64,000 bases of DNA from Lacticaseibacillus absianus. GTDB lineage: Bacteria; Bacillota; Bacilli; Lactobacillales; Lactobacillaceae. Position numbers and translations under genes: made by a program. Positions within the stretch are counted from its first letter, which is position 1; every line of letters starts with the position of its first letter. Below, piece by piece: positions 44,892 to 53,573 of the stretch. Under the pieces are notes generated by a model that saw only the letters and a program-made list of their open reading frames with translations, searched no databases and had not been told where the DNA came from. Where the stretch lies: positions 62,001 through 126,000 of the forward strand of contig NZ_JABEKX010000003.1 in the NCBI RefSeq assembly GCF_013407595.1, read 5' to 3'.

Positions 44892-45020
44892 CGTGATTAT
44901 TTCACTCTACCTAAGACTCAGGGGGCGCAAGCCTTAATCATCCTGCCGAGGTGGTATCGGAACGCTAGATACCTCTATGTCTTGGTGGACATGGAGTTTT
45001 TTTATGCGAAAAACTTCAAC
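44892..45020 (+). ncRNA. Ribosomal protein L10 leader with attenuator
   Basis: The 5' leader of rplJ-rplL contains the conserved L10-leader strings TACCTAAGACTCAGGGGGCGCAAGCC (read in two parts around 44911-44933) and CCTGCCGAGGTGG. It ends in an intrinsic terminator CTCTATGTC/GACATGGAG plus seven T (44973-45003). In Firmicutes the L10-L7/L12 complex binds this leader and favours termination. Confidence 0.9.
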
Positions 45021-45042
45021 GAACTAACAGGAGGTGAACCAA

Positions 45043-45549
45043 ATGAGTGAAGCTATTATCGCAAAAAAGGCTGAGATCGTTGCCGGCTTGTCCGAGCAAT
45101 TCAAGGCTGCCAAGAGTGCCGTGGTCGTGAACTACCGTGGTCTGACCGTTGCGCAAGTCACCGAACTCCGTAAGGAACTTCGTGACGCCGGCGTGAAGAT
45201 GGAAGTCATCAAGAACACGTATCTCCGTCGCGCTGCTGATCTGAATGGCTACGAAGACCTGGATGCTGTATTCACAGGCCCGACAGCGATCGCATTCTCC
45301 AACGACGATGTTGTTGCACCTGCTCGCATCATGGCCAAGTACGCCGACAAGATCGACGCGCTTGAGATCAAGGGTGGGATCATCGAAGGCAAGGTCGCAA
45401 GCCTCGACGAAGTTGTTGCCCTGTCCAAGCTTCCAGATCGCGAAGGCATGCTGTCCATGCTGTTGTCCGTTCTGCAAGCACCCGTTCGCAACGTCGCTTA
45501 CGCTGTCAAGGCCGTGGCCGAGAGCAAGAGCGAAGAACCAGCTGCCTAA
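45043..45549 (+). CDS. rplJ: 50S ribosomal protein L10
   Basis: 168-aa L10 ([47 protein letters not shown]). Blocks KNTYLRRA and [10 protein letters not shown] are typical; the C-terminal helix binds L7/L12 dimers. AGGAGGTGA gives the ATG at 45043; a GTG nine bases earlier overlaps the ribosome site. Confidence 0.97.
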   Translation: MSEAIIAKKAEIVAGLSEQFKAAKSAVVVNYRGLTVAQVTELRKELRDAGVKMEVIKNTYLRRAADLNGYEDLDAVFTGPTAIAFSNDDVVAPARIMAKYADKIDALEIKGGIIEGKVASLDEVVALSKLPDREGMLSMLLSVLQAPVRNVAYAVKAVAESKSEEPAA

Positions 45550-45604
45550 TGCAGCCTGAGTTCATCCTAATATTCAAATACAATATAAATTGGAGGAAAC
45601 AATC

Positions 45605-45973
45605 ATGGCTTTAGACACACAAGCAATCGTCGACCAGCTCAAAGAAGCTTCCATTCTTGAACTGAACGACCTCGTTAAGGCAATCGAAGAAGAATTTGGC
45701 GTAACCGCAGCTGCTCCTGTAGCAGCTGCCGGCGCAGCAGCAGGTGCTGCTGAAGAAGCTAAGGACTCCTTCAACGTTGAACTGACCGAAGTTGGCCAGG
45801 AAAAGGTTAAGGTCATCAAGGAAGTCCGTGCCATCACCGGCCTCGGTCTGAAGGATGCTAAGGGCCTCGTTGATGGTGCCCCTGCTAACGTCAAGGAAGA
45901 CGTTAACGAAGAAGAAGCCAACAAGATCAAGGAACAGCTTGAAGCTGTTGGCGCGACCGTGACTCTCAAGTAA
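45605..45973 (+). CDS. rplL: 50S ribosomal protein L7/L12
   Basis: 122-aa L7/L12: N-terminal dimerisation helices ([33 protein letters not shown]), Ala-rich hinge, and C-terminal factor-binding domain ([27 protein letters not shown]). GGAGG lies 9 nt before the ATG. Codon use is strongly biased, as for a highly expressed gene. Terminator follows. Confidence 0.97.
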   Translation: MALDTQAIVDQLKEASILELNDLVKAIEEEFGVTAAAPVAAAGAAAGAAEEAKDSFNVELTEVGQEKVKVIKEVRAITGLGLKDAKGLVDGAPANVKEDVNEEEANKIKEQLEAVGATVTLK

Positions 45974-45999
45974 TTCACTTGACACTCGGTCCAGTAGAG

Positions 46000-46040
46000 A
46001 CCGCGACGCGTTTTCGTTGGAAAACGCGCCGCGGTTTTTT
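46000..46040 (+). terminator. Intrinsic terminator of rplJL
   Basis: ACCGCG-a-CGCGTTTTC / GAAAACGCG-c-CGCGGT stem with GTTG loop and T6 tail. Confidence 0.94.
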
Positions 46041-46079
46041 GCTGTCACCGGGAGATCATTACGGAAAGTGGTGAGTAAA

Positions 46080-46532
46080 ATGATTGAGATCAGAGACTAC
46101 GTGCCGGCTGACTGGCCAGCGGTCGCGCGCATTCACGACCAGGCGCGCCGGCACGAACTGCAACTGGCTGGGCTGTCAGCCGCCTTCGTGCCCCTCAAGA
46201 TTGCGGCGATCAATGAGGGCTTATTCGATTATCCGGGTCTGTTCGTCGCCGAGCGCGCGGGCCAAGTCCTGGGGTTCGCAGCCTGCACCGATACGGAGCT
46301 GGCTTGGCTGTATGTCGATCCCGCGGTGATGCGTCAAGGCGTTGGGCGCGCCCTTGCGACACATGCGCTTGAAGCGTTCCCCACGATCCACAGCATTGAA
46401 GTCCTAGTTGGCAATGCGCCGGCCCACCACCTGTACGAACAGCTGGGCTTCACGGTCCAGACGGTGACACACGGCCGCATGCCCGGCAACGAGGCGTTTG
46501 CCGTCTCCGTTGAGGTGTTCGAGCGCGGATAG
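46080..46532 (+). CDS. GNAT-family N-acetyltransferase
   Basis: 150-aa GNAT enzyme with motif A LYVDPAVMRQGVGRALATHAL and the C-terminal HHLYEQLGFTVQ. ATG at 46080 is chosen because homology begins there (MIEIRDYVPADWPAVARIHDQARR); the ribosome site (GTGGTGAG) is poor, and in-frame GTGs 12-15 bases upstream are alternatives. Substrate unknown. It sits alone between rplL and mprF. Confidence 0.8.
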   Translation: MIEIRDYVPADWPAVARIHDQARRHELQLAGLSAAFVPLKIAAINEGLFDYPGLFVAERAGQVLGFAACTDTELAWLYVDPAVMRQGVGRALATHALEAFPTIHSIEVLVGNAPAHHLYEQLGFTVQTVTHGRMPGNEAFAVSVEVFERG

Positions 46533-46648
46533 CAGCGCAGCAGTGGTCGGTCCCACTGCGAACGCCGGCTGATGGATCGGGGTAGTGACCTAATGGTTCA
46601 ATTCGGCCACTTACAGTTTCGTTAGCCCTCAAATGCGGGCAACTCCGC

Positions 46649-46654
46649 TATAAT
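46649..46654 (+). promoter_or_regulatory. -10 element of mprF
   Basis: Perfect TATAAT 33 nt before the mprF start; no convincing -35 at 16-18 nt. Confidence 0.5.
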
Positions 46655-46686
46655 GACAAGTGGAGTGCAAAACAGGAGGAGTCTAC

Positions 46687-49314
46687 TTGAAACGATTATT
46701 CCAACGTGCAGTCGACTGGGTCAAGCTGCACCTGACGTTGCTCAAAGTCTTGTTCGTCGTCTCGGTGCTGGTCTTCGTCGCCATCATGCTCGGCCGGGTG
46801 GGCCAGGAGCTGAGTGGGGCGCAGATGCGTGCGAGCCTGGCGACGCAAAGCCCGCTGTCGCTGGCGATCATGCTGGTGGTCGGTTGTATCGCCGTGCTGC
46901 CGATGCTGAATTATGATTGGACGATCACGAAGATGCTGCCGGGCAGCTACTCACCGTGGTACGTGGTCAAGTCTGGGTGGATCGTCAACGCGTTCACGAA
47001 TATCGCGGGCTTCGGCGGGTTCCTCGGCGCGAGCCTGCGGGCGAATTTTTACCACGAGCACGCGACGAGCAAGCAGGTGCTCGCGGCGATCGCGAAGATC
47101 GCGCTGTTCCTGCTGGCCGGGCTGTCGCTGTGGTCGCTGATCGCCTTGGGCCTGATTTTCGGGCTAGGGATCGGCCAGATGTACACGGATTACTGGTTGT
47201 GGCTGATCGGCGGCGCGGCGTATTTTCCCGTGCTGATGGTCGTGACGCATGTGACCAACGCGGCGTTCTTCGCGGACATGCCGCTGCGGCGCCAGCTCAG
47301 CCTGACGCTCGGCTCGTTCCTCGAATGGGGCGGTGCCGCTGGATTCTTCCTGCTGATCGGCGGGTTCCTCGAGGCGCCGGTCAACTTGACACAGGTCCTG
47401 CCGCTGTTCTTGGTCGCGAACGTCTTGGGGGTCATCTCGATGGTGCCCGGCGGGTTAGGGTCCTTCGATGTGTTCATGCTGTTCGGCCTCAGCCAGGTCG
47501 GGGTGAACAACAACGTCGGGGTGGTCTGGCTACTGCTGTACCGGCTGTTCTACTATGTCGTGCCGTTCGTGATCGGGGCCTTGCTGTTCGCCCAAGACGC
47601 CGGCCGTCAGCTCAACGCGCGCCTGGAAGGGCTGCCGATGCAGGTCCTGCGGCGCACCGCGCACATCGCGCTGGTCGTGTTCATGTACTTCTCGGCGATC
47701 ATGTTGCTGCTGCGCGGGGTCGTACCAGATGTCGCGCTGCGCAACCACTTGTACCTGCGGTTGTACCCGTGGACGTTCCTGTTCCTCAGCCGCGTGACGA
47801 ACATCATGATGGCGTTCATCATCTTCGGGTTCGCCCGCGGGATCGCCAACCGCGTCCGGCGTGCGTACTGGCCAACGCTGGTGTTGCTCGTGCTGGCGCT
47901 TGGGGCGTCGGTGCGGCGGGAGGTGAGCCTGAAGTTTATCATTTTTCTCGCGGTGATCCTGCTGGCAGCGGTGCTGGCGCGCAAGGAGCTGACGCGGGCG
48001 CGGATGGACTTCCCGTGGGGGCAGCGGCTGGTCGATGGCGGGATCTTCGCCGTCACGGCGCTGTTCTACGCGATCGCCTTGTTCTACAACGCACCGGCGT
48101 TGCACCACCGGAACCCGGTGCCTGAGGTGTTCTTCTTCCCGTCCGAGCGCATGTGGCTCACGACGATGGTCGGGGTGCTGGTCGCCGCGGTCACGCTGGC
48201 GGTCATCTATGGCTACCTCGCCAACCCGATGACGCCGCTAGGTCAACCGGTCGATGAGGCGCGGTTCAAGGCCTTGATCGCGCGCTTCGGCGGCAATGAG
48301 GTCTCGCACCTCGCGTACGCTGGCGATAAGGTGGTGCGCTTCTTCCAGGTCGACGGGGAGGACCGGGTGGCCTTCTTGTTCCGCAAAAAGACGGATAAGC
48401 TGGTCATCCTCGGCGATCCGATCGGCGACCTGACCCAGGTGCGCGCGGCGATCGCGGATTTTGTCCGGGCGGCGGACACGCAAGACCTCTCACTGGTCTT
48501 CTACGAGTGCTCCGAGCAGCTGACGATGCTCCTGCACGAGTACGGCTTCGACTTCATGAAGTTCGGGGAGGAAGGCGCCGTCGACGTGACGACCTTCACC
48601 CTCGCCGGGACCCGGCGCAAAGGGGAGCGCGCGCTGATGCACAAGTTCGAGCGGCAGGGCTACGCCTTCGACTGGCTGGAGCCGCCGCACAGCCCGGCAC
48701 TGCTCGCTGAGCTGCGCGCGGTCTCCGACAGTTGGCTGGAAGGCCGGCCGGAAAAAGGCTTCAGCCTCGGCTTCTTCGATCCGCACTACCTGGACCAGGC
48801 CCCGATCGGCGTGATCCGCGACCAGGCCGGCAAGATCGTGTCCTTCGCCACCGCGATGCCGATGGGGACCGGCGTGACGACCAGCATCGACCTGATGCGC
48901 TCGAGTGACGACGCGCCGAGCGGCATCATGGACGCGGTGTTCATCAACTTGTTCGAGCGCGCTAAGGCCGATGGGTACCAGTATTTCAACATGGGCATGG
49001 CGCCGCTGAGCAACGTCGGCACCAGCGACTACTCCTTCTTGGAAGAGAAGATGGCGCACCTCGTCTACGAGTATGGCTATCGCTTCTATGGGTTTCAGGG
49101 GCTGCGGTCTTACAAGGACAAGTACGTGACCGACTGGCGGCCCAAGTACGTCGCTTACCGCAAGCGCCAGAGCCTGCTGTTCACCCTGCTCCAGATCTTG
49201 ATGCTAGTGAACACGCCGATCGGCACCAAGCCGCACGACACGTTCTTGCGCAAGCGGCTCGAAAAAGTTAGCCGCCTCGGCGACCTGCTCGCCGGCACGC
49301 CGCGGGAGAAGTAG
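46687..49314 (+). CDS. mprF: Phosphatidylglycerol lysyltransferase/flippase MprF
   Basis: 875-aa protein with about 14 membrane segments (N-terminal flippase part, residues about 15-530) and a C-terminal cytoplasmic GNAT-like synthase domain (DUF2156; VVRFFQVDGEDRVAFLFRKKTDKLVILGDPIGD, YQYFNMGMAPLSNVG, YEYGYRFYGFQGLRSYKDKYVTDWRPKYVA). It transfers lysine or alanine from tRNA to phosphatidylglycerol and moves the product to the outer leaflet, lowering sensitivity to cationic peptides. The TTG start is chosen because AGGAGGA lies 6 nt upstream; a GTG nine codons earlier lies before that site. Confidence 0.93.
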   Translation: MKRLFQRAVDWVKLHLTLLKVLFVVSVLVFVAIMLGRVGQELSGAQMRASLATQSPLSLAIMLVVGCIAVLPMLNYDWTITKMLPGSYSPWYVVKSGWIVNAFTNIAGFGGFLGASLRANFYHEHATSKQVLAAIAKIALFLLAGLSLWSLIALGLIFGLGIGQMYTDYWLWLIGGAAYFPVLMVVTHVTNAAFFADMPLRRQLSLTLGSFLEWGGAAGFFLLIGGFLEAPVNLTQVLPLFLVANVLGVISMVPGGLGSFDVFMLFGLSQVGVNNNVGVVWLLLYRLFYYVVPFVIGALLFAQDAGRQLNARLEGLPMQVLRRTAHIALVVFMYFSAIMLLLRGVVPDVALRNHLYLRLYPWTFLFLSRVTNIMMAFIIFGFARGIANRVRRAYWPTLVLLVLALGASVRREVSLKFIIFLAVILLAAVLARKELTRARMDFPWGQRLVDGGIFAVTALFYAIALFYNAPALHHRNPVPEVFFFPSERMWLTTMVGVLVAAVTLAVIYGYLANPMTPLGQPVDEARFKALIARFGGNEVSHLAYAGDKVVRFFQVDGEDRVAFLFRKKTDKLVILGDPIGDLTQVRAAIADFVRAADTQDLSLVFYECSEQLTMLLHEYGFDFMKFGEEGAVDVTTFTLAGTRRKGERALMHKFERQGYAFDWLEPPHSPALLAELRAVSDSWLEGRPEKGFSLGFFDPHYLDQAPIGVIRDQAGKIVSFATAMPMGTGVTTSIDLMRSSDDAPSGIMDAVFINLFERAKADGYQYFNMGMAPLSNVGTSDYSFLEEKMAHLVYEYGYRFYGFQGLRSYKDKYVTDWRPKYVAYRKRQSLLFTLLQILMLVNTPIGTKPHDTFLRKRLEKVSRLGDLLAGTPREK

Positions 49315-49331
49315 CGCATCACCGCGCCATA

Positions 49332-49372
49332 GGGCCCTGACGTCACGACTGCTGGTCGTCGCGTCAGGGCCC
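49332..49372 (+). terminator. Terminator hairpin after mprF
   Basis: Eleven-base-pair perfect outer stem GGGCCCTGACG/CGTCAGGGCCC with an inner CGAC/GTCG stem, then TTGTT. Confidence 0.75.
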
Positions 49373-49691
49373 TTGTTGGCGATCGCCGATCGATTCTGGA
49401 CGGTGAGTTGCGCCCTGCACGTCATCGCCACCCGCGCGTTGCGTGGGGGGTGCCGCTACGCCGCCAGGCGGCGGCACCCGACCAATTGCCAAATTGGCGC
49501 GGGTGACCCGCCGTGAGCCTGGTCGACCAATTCGCAGGATCGGTGCACCGCCAGTTGCCGCAGGGGGCGGCGCGGTCAGCCGCACCCGATGCCAAATTGG
49601 TCGGGTGGTCCTTGGCGCGCCCACGATCGCCCCGCGACGGCACACGGGGCTGACCAGACGTGGTACAATCGGAGGAGAAAGAGAGGCCACT
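49373..49691. other. GC-rich intergenic stretch with palindromes
   Basis: No gene supported. It holds a hairpin GGGTGCCGC/GCGGCACCC (49448-49479) and the string CCAAATTGG twice (about 49489 and 49613) with further ACCAATTG/CCAATTCG variants nearby. TACAAT near 49664 may be the -10 of the methyltransferase gene. Confidence 0.45.
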
Positions 49692-50291
49692 ATGACTCAT
49701 TACTACACGAACGATCCCGACTTAGCGCACGACGAGCACAGCTTCAGCTTCGAGCTGGCCGGCCACACGCTGACGTTCACGTCAGATAACGGCGTGTTTT
49801 CCAAGCACACGATCGACTACGGGAGTCGCGTGCTGATCGATACGGTCGCCACGGCGCCCGACTTACCGGCTGGCGCGGTGCTGGATGTCGGCTGCGGTTA
49901 CGGGCCGATCGGCCTCGCGCTGGCCAAGCACTTCCCTGAACGGGCGGTGACGATGAGCGACGTGAACGAGCGCGCGCTGGCACTGGCTCAGCGCAACGCA
50001 GACGCGAACGAGATCGCCAATGTGACGATCCTCGAGTCTTCGGTCTACGACCAGATCGACGGCACGTTCGCGGTGATCGTGACCAACCCGCCGATCCGTG
50101 CGGGCAAGGCGATCGTCTCCGGGATCCTGGCCGGGGCGGCGGCCCACCTCCAGCCGGGCGGGCAGCTCTATGCCGTGCTGCAGAAGAAGCAAGGCGCGCC
50201 GTCTGCGCTGAAGCTGATGAAGGCCACCTTCGCCGACGCGGCCGTGGTGCGCAAGGCGCACGGTTACTACATCCTGCGCGCGACGAAGTGA
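49692..50291 (+). CDS. Class I SAM-dependent methyltransferase, RsmC-like
   Basis: 199-aa methyltransferase of the small RsmC/YbxB group found between rplL and tadA or rpoB in Firmicutes, usually described as a 16S rRNA guanine methyltransferase. N-terminus MTHYYTNDPDLAHDEHSFSFEL, SAM motif VLDVGCGYGPIGLALAK, acidic loop MSDVNERALALAQRN, and the catalytic NPPIRAGK in place of NPPFH. GGAGGAGAAAGAGAGG precedes the ATG. The rRNA target is inferred from the family. Confidence 0.87.
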   Translation: MTHYYTNDPDLAHDEHSFSFELAGHTLTFTSDNGVFSKHTIDYGSRVLIDTVATAPDLPAGAVLDVGCGYGPIGLALAKHFPERAVTMSDVNERALALAQRNADANEIANVTILESSVYDQIDGTFAVIVTNPPIRAGKAIVSGILAGAAAHLQPGGQLYAVLQKKQGAPSALKLMKATFADAAVVRKAHGYYILRATK

Positions 50292-50339
50292 GCCAAGGCG
50301 CGTGACCGCATGCGTGTCGTGACGCGCGTTGGCGAGACT

Positions 50340-50388
50340 AACAAGGCCATTCGCGGGAAGTTCGACGCTTCCGGTGAATGGCCTTGTT
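50340..50388. terminator. Terminator between the methyltransferase and PucR-type genes
   Basis: Thirteen-base-pair perfect outer stem AACAAGGCCATTC/GAATGGCCTTGTT with inner GGGAAG/CTTCC, then T-rich bases. It can serve both convergent genes. Confidence 0.85.
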
Positions 50389-50408
50389 TCGTGTGATCTG
50401 GTGGGTGA

Positions 50409-51236
50409 TCAGGGCTGGATCAACAGGTGGCAGAGCACCAAGTCGTCCATCTGACGCAGGTTGAAGCCGGTCTGCGCCTCGAATTTTTCCAACCGGTACT
50501 GCAAGGTGTTGCGGTGCAGGAACAGCGCCTTGGCCGCGGCGGTCAGGTTGCCCTGCGCGTGATAAAGCGCGTTGATCACCGGCAGGATGTCGGGGTCGGC
50601 GGTGATGGTCGCCGCCAGCGCCTGTAGCAGCGGGTCACCGGTGCGGGCCTGGCGGATGCTGGCGAGCAAGGCGACTTGCTGAACGGTGGCCAGCCGTGCC
50701 TGCGTGCCCGCGGCCAGCCGCTGCTCGCCGGCGGCCAGGGCCGGCAGGTGAGCGTCGACAGGCCACGGGTGCCCGATGAACAGGCGGGTGCGGCTGTCGA
50801 AGTCCGAGTCGAGGGTGTCGAGGATGCCCTGCAGCGTGTCGGGGTCAGTCAGCACCAGCCCCACCGGCTCAACGAGGGTCCCGGTGCTCGGGGTGTCGAA
50901 GAAGCCGGCCACAGAGACGGCAAACAGGCTGGTCAACGCCTCGAGCCACGCGCTTGGGGTGGCGGGCGTGTCACTCAGGTCGACGGTGAAATGCAGCAGT
51001 CGCACTGGCTGATCGCTGGGTGCCAGCCCTGCGCCACGCAGGAAGCGGGCCCAGGGGTGTTGACTCTGGGCTTGCGGCAACAACGCCTTGATCAGCGCGG
51101 TCTCGCGCGGCGTTAGCGCCTCGGTGTCGAGGCCAACGGTCTGGCCGTCGACCGTCACCACCAGTGCATTTTCGGGGAACGGCGGGGCCGCCAGCACCGG
51201 CACCACTTGTTTAAGTAATGGTAAAATCGCAGTCAA
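50409..51236 (-). CDS. PucR/CdaR-type transcriptional regulator with C-terminal HTH
   Basis: 275-aa regulator. The last 65 residues form the PucR-type helix-turn-helix (INALYHAQGNLTAAAKALFLHRNTLQYRLEKFEAQTGFNLRQ). The front part is a GGDEF-like/CdaR-type sensory region with no recognised ligand. The frame is open far upstream, but homology and an AAGGCGGTG site favour the TTG at 51236. It is divergent from tadA; on its strand TACAAT occurs near 51275. Target genes unknown. Confidence 0.75.
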   Translation of the reverse strand: MTAILPLLKQVVPVLAAPPFPENALVVTVDGQTVGLDTEALTPRETALIKALLPQAQSQHPWARFLRGAGLAPSDQPVRLLHFTVDLSDTPATPSAWLEALTSLFAVSVAGFFDTPSTGTLVEPVGLVLTDPDTLQGILDTLDSDFDSRTRLFIGHPWPVDAHLPALAAGEQRLAAGTQARLATVQQVALLASIRQARTGDPLLQALAATITADPDILPVINALYHAQGNLTAAAKALFLHRNTLQYRLEKFEAQTGFNLRQMDDLVLCHLLIQP

Positions 51237-51293
51237 TAACGCCACCGCCTTGCGAAGTTTTCTTACATTGATTGTAGCAGAGTTCACCCAAGA

Positions 51294-51806
51294 ATGGAGG
51301 CCACGATCCTGGAACCACACGAGATCGATCAATATATGCAACTGGCGCTGGAAGAAGCGCGAGACGCCCAGCGGATCGGCGAGGTGCCGATCGGTGCGGT
51401 GATCGTCCACGATGGCGTCGTGGTCGGGCGCGGGCACAACCTGCGCGAGCACGCCCAAGACGGGACGCTGCACGCCGAGATCCTGGCGATCCAGGAGGCC
51501 TGCATGACCCTGCGCACGTGGCGCCTGGAAGACTGCGACCTGTTCGTCACGCTGGAGCCATGTCCGATGTGCGCCGGGGCGATGATCAACAGCCGCGTGC
51601 GCACGTGCTACTACGGCGCCGCGGACCCGAAGGCGGGGGTCGCCGGCACCCTGATGGATCTGCTGGGCGACGCACGCTTCAACCACCAGGTCCGCGTGGT
51701 GCCCGGCGTGCAGGCGGACGCGGCGGCGGCCTTGTTGCAGGACTTCTTCCGCGGTATCCGCGCCAAGCGCAAGGCGGCCAAGCAGGCGCGCCGGGCGCAA
51801 GGCTAA
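51294..51806 (+). CDS. tadA: tRNA-specific adenosine deaminase
   Basis: 170-aa deaminase that makes inosine at position 34 of tRNA-Arg. Zinc and catalytic motifs are LHAEILAIQ (HAE) and PCPMCAGAM; KAGVAGTLMDLL and FNHQVRVVPGV are typical. The only in-frame ATG near the expected N-terminus is at 51294, but GGAGG starts inside that codon; a start at ATC (51306) or CTG (51309) would fit the ribosome site better. A basic tail RAKRKAAKQARRAQG ends the protein. Confidence 0.92.
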   Translation: MEATILEPHEIDQYMQLALEEARDAQRIGEVPIGAVIVHDGVVVGRGHNLREHAQDGTLHAEILAIQEACMTLRTWRLEDCDLFVTLEPCPMCAGAMINSRVRTCYYGAADPKAGVAGTLMDLLGDARFNHQVRVVPGVQADAAAALLQDFFRGIRAKRKAAKQARRAQG

Positions 51807-51838
51807 GCGTGCGCTTGACGCCAATGCCAAGTCCCTCG

Positions 51839-51884
51839 ACCCGGGCGTGTGCGGCCAAGTCAGCCGATGCACGCCCGGGTTTTG
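51839..51884 (+). terminator. Intrinsic terminator of tadA
   Basis: ACCCGGGCGTG/CACGCCCGGGT perfect 11-bp stem, then TTTG. The inner loop is long. Confidence 0.75.
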
Positions 51885-51942
51885 CGTGCGCACAGTTCCG
51901 CTAACGCGGCAGGTAGGGTATGACGAGCGCGGAGGGATCGCC

Positions 51943-52593
51943 ATGAGATTACTGATCGTCGAAGATGAACCGGCACTGCGCGCCAGCATGGCGGCGTTTT
52001 TCGCGCCCCAAGCGACGGTCCAAGCCGTCGGGACGCTGGCCGCGGCCAGCGTGGCGGTGGGGACAGGTCCAGAGGCGATCATCCTGGACCTGGCGCTACC
52101 GGATGGTGATGGGCTCGACTGGCTGCGTGAATGGCGGCCGCACCTGACGGCCAAGGTGGTCGTGCTGACGGCCAACGATGCGGAACCGACGCAGCTGGCC
52201 GGGCTGCGCCTGGCGGATGAGTACGTGGTCAAGCCGGTCAGCCTGCAGGTGCTGGCCGCCCGGTTGACGCGCTTGTGGCCGGCCGCCCCGATCCGGCTCG
52301 GGTCAGTCGCGGTCACCCTGACCACCGGGACCGTTACGCGCGCCGGTGCGCCGGTCGTGCTGACGGCAACGGAGTGGCGACTGCTCGCCTACCTGGTCAC
52401 CAACCGCGGCCAGATCCTCAGCCGCGAGCAGTTGATGGGCGCGCTGTGGGACGCGCGGGAGGCCTATGTGGCCGATAACACGCTGACCGTGACAATCAAG
52501 CGGTTGCGGGAGAAACTCGAAGCCGATCCGGCGCATCCACAGCTGATCCGCACCGTGCGGGGAATGGGGTACTTTGTCGATGAGCAAGCCTGA
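51943..52593 (+). CDS. OmpR/PhoB-family response regulator
   Basis: 216-aa regulator. Receiver domain with the acidic pair ED (7-8), phosphorylation site Asp49 (ILDLALPDGDG), Thr76 and Lys97. The C-terminal winged helix (VLTATEWRLLAYLVTNRGQILSREQL, VTIKRLREKLEADPAHPQLIRTVRGMGY) binds DNA, usually tandem direct repeats. GGAGGGA precedes the ATG. It overlaps the histidine kinase gene by 14 bases. Confidence 0.92.
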   Translation: MRLLIVEDEPALRASMAAFFAPQATVQAVGTLAAASVAVGTGPEAIILDLALPDGDGLDWLREWRPHLTAKVVVLTANDAEPTQLAGLRLADEYVVKPVSLQVLAARLTRLWPAAPIRLGSVAVTLTTGTVTRAGAPVVLTATEWRLLAYLVTNRGQILSREQLMGALWDAREAYVADNTLTVTIKRLREKLEADPAHPQLIRTVRGMGYFVDEQA

Positions 52594-53572
52594 ATCGCTT
52601 CTGATCGTTCAACTCGCCTTGGGTCTCGGTGCGGTCGTGACTGCGGTCTGCCTGGTTGCGTGGGCGCTGGCCCCGCTGGCTGGACCGGCGGTGCTGGGGC
52701 TGTGGGGCGTCGGGTTGGCGCTGATCGGCGGCATCAGCTGGGCGTGGGCGCGCCGGCTCCACCGTAGCCTGGCGGCGATCGAGGCGCAGCTGCACGCCGC
52801 GCGGACCGGGGTGGCGGCGTATGCGATCGCGCAGAACGACGAAGGGGCGTTTTCCGCCCTCCATAACGAGTTGCACCACTATGTGCGCCAGACGGCCGCG
52901 CTGCGGGCAGACTTGCAGCGCGACCGCGACCAGTTGAGCATGGCGATCACCGATATCGCCCACCAGCTGCGCACGCCGATCGCGACTCAGGCCAATCTGA
53001 TCGAGCTGCTGGACGCGGCCAACGCGGCGCAGACCCGCGCCGAGCTGGTGCGCCAAAACACGCGGCTGGCGCACCTGGTCGAGCAGCTGATCCTGCTGGC
53101 CCGCGTCGATACGCACACCCTGAGTCAGACCCAGGCGCCGATCGCCGTCGACACGCTGCTGCGGCAGAGCCTCGCGCCACTGGTCCCGCTGGTGGCGGCC
53201 CGCGACGTCACGCTGGCCTGGCACGTGCCGGCCGACTTGCAGGTGGGGGTGAACGCCAAGCTGACCCAGGAGGCCCTGATCAATCTGTTCAAAAACACCC
53301 TGGAGCACGCGCCGGAAGGGTCGACCGTCACGGTCACCGCAACGGGCACCCCGTTATCGGTCGTCGTCACGCTGACGAACACCGGCGCACCGATCCCAGC
53401 CGCGGATCTACCGCACCTGTTCGAGCGCTTCTACCGCGGCAGCCAAAGCGCGCCGGGCAACGTCGGCATCGGCCTAGCGATCGCCCAAGGGATCATTGCG
53501 GCCAGCGACGGCCGCCTGACCCTGGTGAACGTGGCGGAAGGGGTGCAGGCCAGAGTGGAGTGGTTCCAGTGA
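52580..53572 (+). CDS. Sensor histidine kinase
   Basis: 330-aa kinase with two N-terminal membrane segments (about 8-30 and 34-52) and almost no extracytoplasmic loop. A short HAMP-like linker, the dimerisation domain with His128 in DIAHQLRTPI, and an ATPase domain (NLFKNTLEHAPEG, FERFYRGS, GIGLAIAQGII) follow. The near lack of an outside domain is typical of kinases that sense with a partner transporter; an ABC transporter lies 0.75 kb downstream. ATG at 52580 is used; a TTG two codons earlier is an alternative. Confidence 0.9.
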   Translation: MSKPESLLIVQLALGLGAVVTAVCLVAWALAPLAGPAVLGLWGVGLALIGGISWAWARRLHRSLAAIEAQLHAARTGVAAYAIAQNDEGAFSALHNELHHYVRQTAALRADLQRDRDQLSMAITDIAHQLRTPIATQANLIELLDAANAAQTRAELVRQNTRLAHLVEQLILLARVDTHTLSQTQAPIAVDTLLRQSLAPLVPLVAARDVTLAWHVPADLQVGVNAKLTQEALINLFKNTLEHAPEGSTVTVTATGTPLSVVVTLTNTGAPIPAADLPHLFERFYRGSQSAPGNVGIGLAIAQGIIAASDGRLTLVNVAEGVQARVEWFQ

Positions 53573-53573
53573 T

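Noticed and set aside
46917-48125. A 402-codon frame inside mprF in another frame.
   Set aside because: The mprF frame has clear membrane segments and motifs; the alternative is an Arg/Ala/Gly-rich by-product of high GC.
51237-52325. A long N-terminal extension of the PucR-type regulator on the minus strand.
   Set aside because: It would run antisense through tadA and the response regulator; homology and a ribosome-like site begin near 51236.
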